Source of the DNA: an uncultured Ruminococcus sp. | Lineage (GTDB): Bacteria > Bacillota > Clostridia > Oscillospirales > Acutalibacteraceae | Reading direction: 5' to 3' | NCBI GenBank assembly: GCA_902785555.1 | Contig: CACZZB010000008.1 | Span: 1 to 64,000, forward strand | Length of the DNA stretch: 64,000 bases | Part shown: positions 34,649-44,442 of the stretch, piece by piece | Layout of the letters: every line of letters starts with the position of its first letter | Numbering within the stretch: position 1 is the stretch's first letter | Translations under genes and position numbers: made by a program | Notes under the pieces: model-generated | Databases searched by the model: none | Told to the model about the DNA's origin: nothing | The model's input: only the letters and a program-made list of their open reading frames with translations

Positions 34649-35848
34649 ATGTCACTAAACAATACACCTTCTGCCGAAAGAGTGCATATAGCATTTTTCG
34701 GAAAGAGAAATTCGGGCAAATCAAGTTTACTCAACGCTGTTACCAATCAGAATATCGCAATAGTATCGGATATTCTCGGAACAACCACCGACCCTGTTTT
34801 CAAGGCAATGGAACTGTTGCCTCTGGGTGCTGTTATGATGATAGATACAGCAGGCATTGATGATGAGGGTGAACTCGGTATTATGCGAGTACAAAAAACT
34901 TTGCGTATTCTCAATAAAACAGATATTGCCGTTCTGGTGGTTGACAGTATAAAGGGATTGACGGATTATGAAAATAATCTGATTGAGAAATTCAGGAATA
35001 AAAATATTCCGTATATAATTGCATATAATAAAAGCGATTTGAAAAAAATTTCTCCTCGGAATGAAAATGAAATAAATGTGAGTGCTGTTACAGGTGAAAA
35101 CATACACGAACTTAAAGAGCTTATCGCAAAACAGCACGGCAAAATTGAAGATAAAAAAATTGTCGCACATCTTCTGAATAAAAATGATTTTGTTGTCCTT
35201 GTAGTACCGATAGACGAATCAGCTCCGAAAGGTCGTCTGATATTGCCACAGGTGCAGACTATCAGGGAACTTCTCGACAATGAAATGATACCTGTTGTGA
35301 CCCGTGATACAACTCTTAAAGAAACTCTCGCTTCACTCGGAAAAAAGCCTGCACTTGTAATAACGGACAGTCAGGTTTTCGGCAAAGTCGGCAAGGATAT
35401 TCCCGCTGACATTTTACTGACATCATTTTCTATACTTATGGCGAATTACAAGAGTGACCTGAAAGCACTCGTTAAAGGAGTAAAAGCCATTGATGAACTG
35501 AAAGACGGTGACAAAGTGCTTATATCGGAGGGGTGTACACATCACCGTCAGTGCAACGATATAGGTACTGTAAAACTCCCGAAACTTTTAAGGAAATACA
35601 CCGGTAAATTCCTTGACTTCAAATGGACATCCGGTACGGAATTTGAAGAAGACCTCAGCGGATATAAACTCATAATACACTGCGGAGGCTGTATGCTGAA
35701 TGAAAGAGAGATGAAATACAGGCTCAAATGTGCTGTTGACCAAAACGTACCTATGACAAACTACGGTACGGCTATTGCATACATGAACGGCATACTTAAA
35801 AGAAGCCTGTCCGTTTTCAGGGACATTTCCGCAATACTTGAAAATTGA
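34649..35848 (+). CDS. hydF: [FeFe]-hydrogenase maturation GTPase HydF
   Basis: 399 residues. N-terminal GTPase: P-loop GKRNSGKS (residues 18-25), DTAG, and NKSD. Central dimerisation domain. C-terminal [4Fe-4S] site with CTHHRQC, then about 50 residues and HCGGC, matching the CxH...HCxxC signature. HydF is the scaffold that receives the diiron unit from HydE/HydG and delivers it to the hydrogenase. The hydrogenase structural gene is not in the window. Confidence 0.97.
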   Translation: MSLNNTPSAERVHIAFFGKRNSGKSSLLNAVTNQNIAIVSDILGTTTDPVFKAMELLPLGAVMMIDTAGIDDEGELGIMRVQKTLRILNKTDIAVLVVDSIKGLTDYENNLIEKFRNKNIPYIIAYNKSDLKKISPRNENEINVSAVTGENIHELKELIAKQHGKIEDKKIVAHLLNKNDFVVLVVPIDESAPKGRLILPQVQTIRELLDNEMIPVVTRDTTLKETLASLGKKPALVITDSQVFGKVGKDIPADILLTSFSILMANYKSDLKALVKGVKAIDELKDGDKVLISEGCTHHRQCNDIGTVKLPKLLRKYTGKFLDFKWTSGTEFEEDLSGYKLIIHCGGCMLNEREMKYRLKCAVDQNVPMTNYGTAIAYMNGILKRSLSVFRDISAILEN

Positions 35849-35888
35849 ACACAATATATTTTATGCAAAAATTTTTACAACTAAAACC

Positions 35889-35917
35889 TTGATAAAATAT
35901 GCAATATGTTATATAAT
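35889..35917 (+). promoter_or_regulatory. Promoter of ireB
   Basis: TTGATA (35889-35894), 17-base spacer, TATAAT (35912-35917), 57 bases before the ireB start. Confidence 0.75.
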
Positions 35918-35974
35918 TAATGCTGAGATATAATTTTTTTGTTTAAATAAAATTAAAAGGTGGTATGAATTAAT

Positions 35975-36244
35975 ATGAACGATAACAACAATACTAAATT
36001 CAGTGACAAAACTATGGTATTTTCAGTTTCAGATGCTAAAGAAGACTATATAAAGTCTGTACTTACAACCGTTTACAATGCTCTTGAAGAAAAAGGCTAC
36101 AATCCCATCAATCAGCTTGTAGGATATATCCTTTCGGAAGACCCTACCTACATCACCACTCATCTCAATGCCCGTTCACTTATACGCAAAATCGAGCGTG
36201 ATGACCTGCTTGAAGTTTTACTCAAAAACTACATCCAAAAGTAA
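35975..36244 (+). CDS. ireB: IreB-family regulatory phosphoprotein (UPF0297)
   Basis: 89 residues, family-typical. Starts with a short flexible tail holding the KTMVF threonine, the region phosphorylated by the PASTA kinase IreK in Enterococcus, followed by a helical core ([33 protein letters not shown]). It is thought to act downstream of Ser/Thr kinases in envelope stress. In many Firmicutes it lies next to alaS/ruvX; that context is absent here. Confidence 0.93.
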   Translation: MNDNNNTKFSDKTMVFSVSDAKEDYIKSVLTTVYNALEEKGYNPINQLVGYILSEDPTYITTHLNARSLIRKIERDDLLEVLLKNYIQK

Positions 36245-36306
36245 AAGAACAGATCTCACTCGACCACCGAGCTTTATATCTATTTTCAGAAAGGAACCTT
36301 TTTATT

Positions 36307-36579
36307 ATGAAATTTTTAAATTACAAAAACAAACCCCTTGTGAGATGCGGTGATGTTTTATACTACGGTGATATGCACGACAAATATATCGCTAAGCTGA
36401 CCATCAGATCTTTCAAAAAAAGTAAAAACACGGATATTGCCGATAATGTGTTTATACAGATAGTGAACAACGACCCCCAGGGCAGTGAAGAACCTATTTT
36501 CAAATACGGTGATGAAGTCGGACTTTTCTCGGCTATCGACAGAGCCTATGTCTGGATAAAAAAGGCTCAGAAAAAATAA
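36307..36579 (+). CDS. Small conserved-looking protein, unknown function
   Basis: 90 residues, basic, beta-rich: KPLVRCGDVLYYGDMHDKYIAKLTI ... FKYGDEVGLFSAIDRAYVWIKKA. No known motif. Good ribosome site (GAAAGGAA) and short gaps on both sides suggest it belongs to the ireB transcript. Coding character (codon bias, spacing) is convincing; function is not inferable. Confidence 0.7.
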   Translation: MKFLNYKNKPLVRCGDVLYYGDMHDKYIAKLTIRSFKKSKNTDIADNVFIQIVNNDPQGSEEPIFKYGDEVGLFSAIDRAYVWIKKAQKK

Positions 36580-36603
36580 TTTTTATCAAGAGAGATTTTT
36601 GTT

Positions 36604-36699
36604 ATGAGATATATTTCAGATTATGACTGTCAGGCATTTGCAGAACATCTCGTTGAATTATCCGAGAAACGCAATAAATTTTGGGATGACCGTGAATAA
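36604..36699 (+). CDS. Very small ORF, 31 residues
   Basis: MRYISDYDCQAFAEHLVELSE followed by KRNKFWDDRE and TAA. Preceded by AAGAGAG 8 bases upstream. Charged and helix-prone, so plausible as a real microprotein gene, but length gives little statistical support. Confidence 0.4.
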   Translation: MRYISDYDCQAFAEHLVELSEKRNKFWDDRE

Positions 36700-36774
36700 T
36701 GAATTTCTCTCTTGCAAAAAAATATTTTTTGTATTATAATTAACATCATAAAATAAAGAAAGGAATTTTTTACT

Positions 36775-36981
36775 ATGACTGAAATTACTAAAAATACTAT
36801 TATCGGAGATATCCTCGATATTGATGAAACTACTGCTCCCCTTTTCCTCTCAATAGGAATGCACTGCCTCGGCTGTCCTGCTTCAAGAGGCGAAACTATC
36901 GAACAGGCCTGCATGGTTCACGGTGTTGACCCCGACCAGCTTGTTAAGGCTCTCAACGAACACATCAACAAAAAAGCATGA
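36775..36981 (+). CDS. DUF1858-domain protein
   Basis: 68 residues. TKNTIIGDILDIDETTAPLFLSIGMHCLGCPASRGETIEQA is the DUF1858 pattern (similar to the N-terminal domain of ScdA/RIC proteins), with the paired CLGC cysteines. Possibly redox or iron-sulfur related. Stop overlaps the trmK start by 4 bases. Confidence 0.85.
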   Translation: MTEITKNTIIGDILDIDETTAPLFLSIGMHCLGCPASRGETIEQACMVHGVDPDQLVKALNEHINKKA

Positions 36982-37664
36982 TGTTCAGTCTCGATAACCG
37001 ACTTGCTTTGTGTGCGGGTTTCGTGCGTGAAAATTCCAGTCTGGCAGATATCGGCACAGATCATGCTTATCTGCCCGTCTGGCTTGCTCTCAATCACAAG
37101 ATAAAATCGGCTGTTGCCTGTGATATACGTCCCCTGCCTTTGAAAAATGCTCAGAATAATATTGACCTCTACGGTGTCGGCGATATCGTTTCAACTGTTC
37201 TTTCGGACGGTCTTGACAAGATATCTCCCGAATGTGCCGATGATATCGTTATTGCAGGCATGGGCGGTGAGCTTATATCAAAAATCATTTCAAGAACGCT
37301 TTGGCTCCGTGACGAAAATAAAAGGCTGATATTACAGCCTATGACCCGTGCGGATTCACTGCGTTTGTTTTTATGCCAAAACGGTTTTAAAATAATCAAT
37401 GAAAAGCCCTGTATTTCTCTCGGAAAATCCTATTCCGTCATGTCAGTTGCATTTGACGGTATTATCCGTCAGTGTGATGATATTTTCAAATACACGGGTC
37501 TGCTTCAGTTCGATGATTCAATTGAATCAAAAAAGTACATATCCGTCATCAACAGCAAATTAAAGAAAAAGCTCAATGCTTTTGAAAAAGATTCGTATGA
37601 ATTCAAAAATCTTCTTGAACTCACAAAAAAACTTGATTCTCTCTCAAAGGAGGATGAACCGTGA
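36978..37664 (+). CDS. trmK: tRNA (adenine-N1)-methyltransferase TrmK
   Basis: 228 residues. Methylates A22 of tRNA. SAM-binding motif ADIGTDHAYLP near the N-terminus, ACDIRPLPLKNAQ, and the catalytic-loop IAGMGGELI. A helical C-terminal extension completes the fold. Overlaps DUF1858 (before) and the Nif3-like gene (after) by 4 bases each; the rpoD-trmK-nif3 grouping of Bacillus is partly kept. Confidence 0.94.
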   Translation: MMFSLDNRLALCAGFVRENSSLADIGTDHAYLPVWLALNHKIKSAVACDIRPLPLKNAQNNIDLYGVGDIVSTVLSDGLDKISPECADDIVIAGMGGELISKIISRTLWLRDENKRLILQPMTRADSLRLFLCQNGFKIINEKPCISLGKSYSVMSVAFDGIIRQCDDIFKYTGLLQFDDSIESKKYISVINSKLKKKLNAFEKDSYEFKNLLELTKKLDSLSKEDEP

Positions 37665-38413
37665 CAAACGCTAAAAATATTCTTGATTTCATAAACTCTT
37701 TTGCTCCGTTTGATACTCAGATGAGTTTTGATAATTCGGGACTTCTCACGGGTGATGAAAATGCAGTTTCCGATAAAATCATAGTTACCCTTGACGTTAC
37801 CCGTGAAGTTATCGAACAGGCCGTTTCGGAAAATGCAGGCATAATAATCTCTCATCACCCTGTTATTTTCAATCCTATCAAATCTCTTTTGAGCAGTTCT
37901 GTCCCGTTTTTATGTGCAAAGAACGGTCTGACAATCATTTCCGCACACACTAACCTTGATATTGCTCCGAATGGTGTCAATGATACTCTCGCAAGGTTAT
38001 GCGGTGTCGTTCCCGACAAGTATCTTAATGATGACTGCCTTATCTTCGGACATCTCCACTCAACTATGGACTGTCCTACATTTGCAAGGTATATCAAAAA
38101 TTCTCTCAATATATCGGGACTTCGTTTTTCCGACAGCGGTAAGAATATAAGCAAAATTGCCGTTGCGTGCGGTGCAGGCGGAAACAATGTTTTCCTTGCC
38201 CGAAAATATTCCGCTGACGCTATTATCACGGGAGAAATAAAACATCACGAAATTATTTTCGCCAATGACAATAACATTGCCGTATTCGATTTGGGTCACT
38301 TCAATTCCGAAAATATCATCATTCCCGAACTCGTCAAAAAATTATCCGAACAATTCCCCGATATAACTTTCATTGAATCAAACTTCACCGACAAAATGAA
38401 TTATATAAATTAA
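37661..38413 (+). CDS. Nif3-like dinuclear metal protein
   Basis: 250 residues from a GTG with AAAGGAGG upstream. Metal ligands are visible: SFDNSGL, the strong IISHHPVIFN and SAHTNLD, then ITGEIKHHE. Nif3/DUF34 proteins form hexamers and are implicated in FolE-like or unknown metal-dependent hydrolysis. Co-transcribed with trmK. Confidence 0.93.
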   Translation: MTNAKNILDFINSFAPFDTQMSFDNSGLLTGDENAVSDKIIVTLDVTREVIEQAVSENAGIIISHHPVIFNPIKSLLSSSVPFLCAKNGLTIISAHTNLDIAPNGVNDTLARLCGVVPDKYLNDDCLIFGHLHSTMDCPTFARYIKNSLNISGLRFSDSGKNISKIAVACGAGGNNVFLARKYSADAIITGEIKHHEIIFANDNNIAVFDLGHFNSENIIIPELVKKLSEQFPDITFIESNFTDKMNYIN

Positions 38414-38446
38414 ACAACTCCTCACTTTACGAAAGGGTGGTATATC

Positions 38447-40180
38447 ATGGCTCTTGACGGAGCTTTTTTACGCCTTATAAAAAATGAACTTGAATCTCAG
38501 CTTCTGAATACAAAAGTTGATAAAATTTATCAGCCTTCAAAATATGATTTTATTTTTTCAATGCGTTCCCGTGACGGTGCAAAAAAACTTCTTATATCGG
38601 CAAGCCCGAACAGTCCTCGTATAAACATAACAGCTTCTTCATACGAAAATCCTCAGACACCTCCAATGCTCTGTATGCTTTTCAGAAAACGCCTGTCGGG
38701 TGCACGGCTTCGTGCTATACGTCAGCCTGACTTGGAAAGACTTCTGTTCCTCGATTTTGAAGGTACTAATGAATTAGGCGATACTGTTATGCTGACACTT
38801 GCCGTTGAAATAATGGGGCAATACAGCAATATTATTTTCATAGACTCTGACGGCAATATCATTGACGCTGTAAAGCGTGTTGACCTTTCAATGTCATCTC
38901 AGAGGCTTGTCCTGCCTAATATAAAATATCAGCTTCCGCCTGCTCAGGCAAAAATATCCATGCTTGACTATTCGGCTGATGATATTATTTCTTCTGTTCA
39001 AAATATCTCAAAAAATATGCCTCTTTCAAAGGCTCTCCTTTCGACAGTTCAGGGGATATCTCCTATCATCTGCCGTGAATGGGAACATCTCACAGGACAT
39101 GGAAAGGATATTTTTATTTCAGACCTTGACGAAGAGCTTATTTCCCGTCTGAGATTCTTCCTCAAACGTACCATAAATACAGTTCGTGAATATCAAGGAG
39201 AACCATATATTATCACGGACAACAATAAAAAGCCTATCGACTTTACTTTTGAATATATCCAGCAATACGGTACGGGTCATGCAATCAAACAAAATTCTTT
39301 TTGCGAGCTTCTTGACAGTTACTATTCAAAGCGTGCCATTCTCGAAAATATCCGTCAACGCTCAGATGACCTGAATAAACTCCTCTCAAACACCGCATCA
39401 CGTCTTATAAAAAAGATATACCTGCAAAATGAAGAACTTTCTGCCTGTGCCGACAGGGAATATTTCAGGATATGCGGTGACTTGATTCAGGCTAATCTGT
39501 ATCAGATACCCAAAGGCTCATCTTCCTGCAAGGTACAGAATTATTATGACGAAAACCTCGCTGAAATAGAAATTCCGCTTGACCCCGCTGTTTCACCGAC
39601 TGCAAATTCACAGAAATATTACAAGAAATATCAGAAAGCCAAAACTGCCGAACAAGTCCTCAAAGTTCAGATTTCAAAAGCCGAAGATGAACTTGATTAT
39701 ATTTCCTCGGTCATGGACAGTCTTTCCCGTGCAGGCTCTCTGCGTGAGCTTGACGAGATACGCCTTGAACTCTCCGAACAGGGATACATCAAGTCAAAAT
39801 CCAAAAAACAAAAAAATCTTTCAGCCCTTCCCCCTATCGAATTCACATCAAAATCGGGATTTAAAATTCTTATCGGCAGAAACAATAAACAAAATGATGA
39901 CCTTACTCTTAAATTTGCCAATAAAAATGACATCTGGCTTCATGCAAAAGATATTCCCGGTTCTCACACGATAATTATTACAAACGGTCAGCAGCCTGAT
40001 GATGAGACTGTCTTATTTGCCGCACAGCTTGCAGCGGCTCATTCAAAAGCCAAAAATTCAAATAAAATACCCGTTGACTATACAAGAGTAAAATTCATTT
40101 CAAAACCAAACGGCTCAAAGCCCGGTAAAGTTATCTATACAAATCAGAAAACGCTTTTTGTTGCACCTCATAACGAATAA
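38447..40180 (+). CDS. rqcH: RqcH (NFACT-family ribosome quality control factor)
   Basis: 577 residues, full length. NFACT-N domain (MALDGAFLRLIKNELESQL, VDKIYQPSKYDF), helix-hairpin-helix, central coiled coil (about 290-450), and NFACT-R domain with DIWLHAKDIPGSHTIII. RqcH recruits tRNA-Ala to stalled 50S subunits to add alanine tails; it was earlier annotated as fibronectin-binding protein. Confidence 0.94.
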   Translation: MALDGAFLRLIKNELESQLLNTKVDKIYQPSKYDFIFSMRSRDGAKKLLISASPNSPRINITASSYENPQTPPMLCMLFRKRLSGARLRAIRQPDLERLLFLDFEGTNELGDTVMLTLAVEIMGQYSNIIFIDSDGNIIDAVKRVDLSMSSQRLVLPNIKYQLPPAQAKISMLDYSADDIISSVQNISKNMPLSKALLSTVQGISPIICREWEHLTGHGKDIFISDLDEELISRLRFFLKRTINTVREYQGEPYIITDNNKKPIDFTFEYIQQYGTGHAIKQNSFCELLDSYYSKRAILENIRQRSDDLNKLLSNTASRLIKKIYLQNEELSACADREYFRICGDLIQANLYQIPKGSSSCKVQNYYDENLAEIEIPLDPAVSPTANSQKYYKKYQKAKTAEQVLKVQISKAEDELDYISSVMDSLSRAGSLRELDEIRLELSEQGYIKSKSKKQKNLSALPPIEFTSKSGFKILIGRNNKQNDDLTLKFANKNDIWLHAKDIPGSHTIIITNGQQPDDETVLFAAQLAAAHSKAKNSNKIPVDYTRVKFISKPNGSKPGKVIYTNQKTLFVAPHNE

Positions 40181-40214
40181 AGGACAGTCACACCGACTGC
40201 CCTTTATTTTTTAT
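40179..40214 (+). terminator. Terminator between rqcH and ECF-S gene
   Basis: AAAGGACAGTC (40179-40189) with GACTGCCCTTT (40195-40205), one mismatch, then ATTTTTTAT. Serves rqcH and perhaps the converging gene. Confidence 0.82.
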
Positions 40215-40747
40215 GCTCTTATGATTCTTTTTATGTTTATCTTATCCAGTGATAATCCCATTACCACAAACAGTATACCGCTTGCAAGGCTCTGAATAAT
40301 ATTTGTAATTATATCCGCAACTGCTCCGCCGAATGCCGCACTTATGTCCGAACCCGACATTATTGCTATCAATACACCCATTGTATAATATCCTCCGACA
40401 CATATCAGACCTGCTCCGATAACTCCGAACATATTCCTTTTATTGACTATTCTTTTTTCCTTGTTCGTAAATGCCATTACCGTCAGTGCTTTTATTATGA
40501 CCGTCGGCACGACCCACATAGCATAACCCGACATATAATCAGATAATCCCGCACCTATCGCTGACGCTGCCATTGCATAGGGCATGGGCAATATTGCCGC
40601 ACTCAAATATATTATACCGTCACCGACATGGACATATCCCTGATGTGTCGGAATATGCACAAATGCCGTAAGTACATATACCATTGCCGCAAACATTGCT
40701 GTTATTGCCATATTTTTGATATTTTCCTGTATTTTTTCCCTTTTCAA
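40211..40747 (-). CDS. ECF transporter S component (vitamin/precursor uptake)
   Basis: 178 residues, about five to six membrane helices. The N-terminal NMAITAMFAAMVYVLTAFVHIP and YVHVGDGIIYLSAAILP match membrane substrate-binding (S) subunits of energy-coupling-factor transporters, which work with a shared ATPase/T module encoded elsewhere. The ligand cannot be read from sequence. GGAGG precedes the start (TTG/ATG context at 40747). Confidence 0.85.
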   Translation of the reverse strand: MKREKIQENIKNMAITAMFAAMVYVLTAFVHIPTHQGYVHVGDGIIYLSAAILPMPYAMAASAIGAGLSDYMSGYAMWVVPTVIIKALTVMAFTNKEKRIVNKRNMFGVIGAGLICVGGYYTMGVLIAIMSGSDISAAFGGAVADIITNIIQSLASGILFVVMGLSLDKINIKRIIRA

Positions 40748-40770
40748 AATAATTCCTCCTTTGCTTTTAA

Positions 40771-40828
40771 AAGCCTACTATTCCGATAGGCTTATATGGA
40801 TTATATCACGATTTATTTTATTTGTCAA
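40771..40828 (-). promoter_or_regulatory. Promoter with 5'-terminal mRNA hairpin, ECF-S gene
   Basis: On the minus strand TTGACA (40823-40828), 17-base spacer, TATAAT (40800-40805). The predicted start of transcription (about 40793) coincides with the first base of a hairpin, AAGCCTA (40793-40787) with TAGGCTT (40777-40771). This may stabilise the message or act as a minimal regulatory element. Confidence 0.65.
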
Positions 40829-41032
40829 CACTCTTTTTGAAAATTTTATCTGTCAAATAAAATATAATCTATGCTCAGTGTTTTATTATATCATATTTTT
40901 TCTATTGGGGCAAATTTTATTTTTTACATACAGGCAGGAAATTTGTATCTTTTGTACGGTTGGTTATATTACAGTCTTTCATTTTTGATTTAGATTTATA
41001 ATAATGAATCTTTGCCTGTCTTATCTATAACA

Positions 41033-43693
41033 TTACAAAAGATTAATTATTATCGGAAACATATACACCATAATAATATCAAAGACAGATATAAAGCCTG
41101 TCAGTATTTCAAAAGTATATGATAATCTTTTAGGAACGTGAATTTTTCTTTGAAATTTGATATATATAGCCAATAAATTCATTCCTATGATTGTTATAAT
41201 AATTCCGACAACAAATCCTTTCGGTATAAGATATATTTCTATTTTGCTTTGACCTGCAGAAAGTTGAAATGCAGTAAAATCAGATAATACTTTTTTGGCG
41301 GAAACTTGTCTGCCGTTTACTTTTACGATAAGACCATCATTGTATGGAACGGAAAGCAGACAAGTTTTATTTTTTGAGGTATGGACAGTTCCCGTAATTT
41401 TACTGCCATCATACTTAAGATATGCACTTTTCGCCTGACTGACAGAATCGGACAGTAAATCAAGGTCAAGACCGAATATACAAAAGCTGTAACAGCTTAT
41501 TTTTTTATTTGCCGTAATCTCTACAATAACTCTTTCATTCTCATATTCACCTAATTTTAAAAGCCCGTTTGCATCATCTTCGGGATATTTGCTTTTTATT
41601 GTTCTGCCGTTTATCTGTATTGACAAGCCCTCGAAATAGTCTTCCGAAAGAGAATTGGAAAATCTGTCATAGCAATCTGCATAAATACTCTGCCTGCCTG
41701 ATACAAAAATATTATACTTTATTTTTGCCGAATTTGAAATATTATACTTGTTGTTTGTATACGAAATTCCCGTACTTTTTGTCTTATCATAGTTATATTC
41801 CGTAATCAGATTTTTGTCTGTATCAAATATATTTTCAAAAAGATATTGCTGTATTTCAGCTCTTGTCATGTTATTCGGAATATCCGCACAATCGGAAAAA
41901 TCATTATCGCATAAAATCCCCAAGCTAAGATATGGAGATATGGCATTGATTGAATACTTGCCGTTTGTATAGACAGTGCTGTCATTTTTATCGCTTTGGG
42001 TGATATTGTATTTTATGCAGTATAGAGCGTTAGTCAATTCCGTTCCGCCGCTACTGCCCGATTTCATCCATACTGTACTGTAACCCAATTTACGCTGCAT
42101 TACCATAAAATCATGGTCGGTGAGAGATGTATAATGACTGACCGAAGGATAACCAATAGCCCCTGCCATATTATAGTCAGCCGCTTTGAAGTTTGTTTTT
42201 ACTCTGTAAAAGTCATTATCTTGAATTTTATCGCACATTTCCGAAAGTGCGGCAAAATCTTCTGTCCGTTTCGGATTATTCACGGCAGGACTTACCATAT
42301 AAAGCCGTATATTATTCATTCCCTCCACACAGCACAGAGTTAAAAGCATAATTGCAAGAACCTGTTTCATTATCAGCCGTTTACGGTAAAGGAGAATAAT
42401 TATCAGATAACAAACCATAGCCAAAATAAATAATCTTGCTAATCCGTCAAGTGATTCTTTATTGCCCCAAAGCGTGGCTGTATATTTTGTCAGCGTTTCA
42501 AAATCCTTGTCTATAAGTTTTCGTGAATAGTAATAATAGCCATATATAAGGGCAAATGACAGAAAGATGACCATATATTGTGATTGCAACTTTATTTGAA
42601 ACTTTTCTTCATTTGAATCTGCAAAAAAATCCGCACAGCACATCAGTCCCATAAATACAGTAATAAAGCCGTACCTTGCAGGAAACGACATATAATTCCC
42701 CGTATGCCATAGAATATTGACAGGCTCGATTAAAAACGGTACAAGCGTCATCAGAAACAGTATCAGATTTCTTCTATGTTCTTTTGTTTTTTTCTCTCTG
42801 CTTAACATCTGCATCAGCAACACAACAAAAATGAAACCTGTGCAGAACAAAAGAGGTAATACTGTTTCATAGTGTGACAGAAATTTGGAGTTTTTTATAG
42901 TGTCGGAAACAGAGCCAAGTCTGCCTGATGACACGACCTGCATCAGACTGGGCAACCAAACAACAGCCGTTATCAGTGCCGCCAAAACCGAACCGCACAA
43001 GAATTTTACACAGACTTCACGGCGATATTCCGAATGTCGTTCATCAATATAATAAACCGTCATATACAACAGAATAAAAGTGACGACCATATAGCACAAG
43101 TAGAAATTCATAATTGTTATAGCTGACAGTGAGATAATAAATAATATAATTTTGCGTTCTTTTGTCAGCTTTTCAAGCCCAATCATAAGCATTGGAAACA
43201 GGTACATTACATCAAGCCACATGATATTCTGACAAAACAACATACCATATCCGCAAAGAGCGTACATCAGACTCAGAGAAACAGCGATAATACAATTTTT
43301 TTTGCGGAATTTGAAATAAATTGCTGCCGTAAAGGAGCATAATGCAAGTTTTAACATTACCATGATATTTACAAAATATATCATGTCTTGCTTTGGCACA
43401 AATGCTGCCAATAAAGAAAAAGGATTTGACAGAAAAAAACAGAAAACACCCCAAAAATTCATACCGCCGGCATTGTGCATATTGAAAAGAAGATTGTCTT
43501 TTCCGCTGAGTATATCTTTAAAATCCATCAGCAACGGAATACCCTGCTGGTTCATATCGCACCATGCAACACTGCCTTGTCCAAACGGATACATATTGTA
43601 AGTTTTGAAAACATACAGCATTACAGATAAAGTCAATAGAGGCGGAATAATTAATGAATAATATTTTTTTATAGAATTTATAAGTGCTTTCAT
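41033..43693 (-). CDS. YfhO-family multi-pass membrane protein
   Basis: 886 residues, 12 or more membrane helices in the first two thirds, a large extracytoplasmic domain (about residues 490-850) and a final helix. YfhO proteins are GT-C-like and linked to glycosylation of lipoteichoic acid. Last gene of a sigma/anti-sigma operon, overlapping the preceding gene by 4 bases, so it is likely made under that sigma factor's control. Confidence 0.85.
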   Translation of the reverse strand: MKALINSIKKYYSLIIPPLLTLSVMLYVFKTYNMYPFGQGSVAWCDMNQQGIPLLMDFKDILSGKDNLLFNMHNAGGMNFWGVFCFFLSNPFSLLAAFVPKQDMIYFVNIMVMLKLALCSFTAAIYFKFRKKNCIIAVSLSLMYALCGYGMLFCQNIMWLDVMYLFPMLMIGLEKLTKERKIILFIISLSAITIMNFYLCYMVVTFILLYMTVYYIDERHSEYRREVCVKFLCGSVLAALITAVVWLPSLMQVVSSGRLGSVSDTIKNSKFLSHYETVLPLLFCTGFIFVVLLMQMLSREKKTKEHRRNLILFLMTLVPFLIEPVNILWHTGNYMSFPARYGFITVFMGLMCCADFFADSNEEKFQIKLQSQYMVIFLSFALIYGYYYYSRKLIDKDFETLTKYTATLWGNKESLDGLARLFILAMVCYLIIILLYRKRLIMKQVLAIMLLTLCCVEGMNNIRLYMVSPAVNNPKRTEDFAALSEMCDKIQDNDFYRVKTNFKAADYNMAGAIGYPSVSHYTSLTDHDFMVMQRKLGYSTVWMKSGSSGGTELTNALYCIKYNITQSDKNDSTVYTNGKYSINAISPYLSLGILCDNDFSDCADIPNNMTRAEIQQYLFENIFDTDKNLITEYNYDKTKSTGISYTNNKYNISNSAKIKYNIFVSGRQSIYADCYDRFSNSLSEDYFEGLSIQINGRTIKSKYPEDDANGLLKLGEYENERVIVEITANKKISCYSFCIFGLDLDLLSDSVSQAKSAYLKYDGSKITGTVHTSKNKTCLLSVPYNDGLIVKVNGRQVSAKKVLSDFTAFQLSAGQSKIEIYLIPKGFVVGIIITIIGMNLLAIYIKFQRKIHVPKRLSYTFEILTGFISVFDIIMVYMFPIIINLL

Positions 43694-44442
43694 TCAAGTA
43701 TTTCTCCCCTGTCGTTGTATTGGAAATCATCAGAATCAATTTGATTGCTTTCGGATGCATCATCAAAAAACTGTTCGCTTTCATCGACTAAAACAAGGTC
43801 ATAATCATCAGGTGGTGTTTCTTCCATACCCGTCATGGTTTTTCTGAGAGATTCAAGAAGAATATCACTGCTTATATCTTCATAATATGCTTCAATATTT
43901 TTGGTTATTTCAAGTGTATAAATTGTCTGACCGCCTGTTTCGTGTTTTACAACACCTGCTCCGCTGTATTCATATTCGGATTCTTCAAAATTTTCGTATG
44001 ATGATTTTGAATTTATAAGTTTTACTTCTTCGCCTATATGATTTTCTTTTTTCCAAATCTCAAAAACATTTTTTGCCGAAACAGAAGTCTTGGTGGTTTT
44101 GTATTCGATTTTTCCGTTATTGACATAATACACTTTGAAGTACATCTCCTCCGGTGAAACTTCTGCGGAATCTTCAAGTACGGGAGATTCGGAACTTGTT
44201 CCGCCTGTTATTCCATTGTCGGTTTTTTCGCTTGTGACAGCAGAAGAAGTGCCGGAATAAATATTTTTGGGTGTACCTGTATGATAACAATACAATACTC
44301 CTGCACACGCAAATATTGCACAAGCGGCAACCGAACTTATTGTAATAAATAATTTCCTATGATTTTTTATAGGCTGTTTTGCCTTTTCGATAATTTCATC
44401 ATCAACTTCACCGATACTGTCAAACAAATCAAATTTCGTCAT
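43690..44442 (-). CDS. Probable anti-sigma factor, membrane-anchored
   Basis: 250 residues. Short cytoplasmic N-terminus (LFDSIGEVDDEIIEKAKQP), one transmembrane helix (about 31-50), Ser/Thr-rich linker and an extracytoplasmic domain of unknown fold. Position directly after an ECF sigma gene with an ATGA overlap is the basis for the call; no zinc-binding motif is seen. Confidence 0.7.
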   Translation of the reverse strand: MTKFDLFDSIGEVDDEIIEKAKQPIKNHRKLFITISSVAACAIFACAGVLYCYHTGTPKNIYSGTSSAVTSEKTDNGITGGTSSESPVLEDSAEVSPEEMYFKVYYVNNGKIEYKTTKTSVSAKNVFEIWKKENHIGEEVKLINSKSSYENFEESEYEYSGAGVVKHETGGQTIYTLEITKNIEAYYEDISSDILLESLRKTMTGMEETPPDDYDLVLVDESEQFFDDASESNQIDSDDFQYNDRGEILE

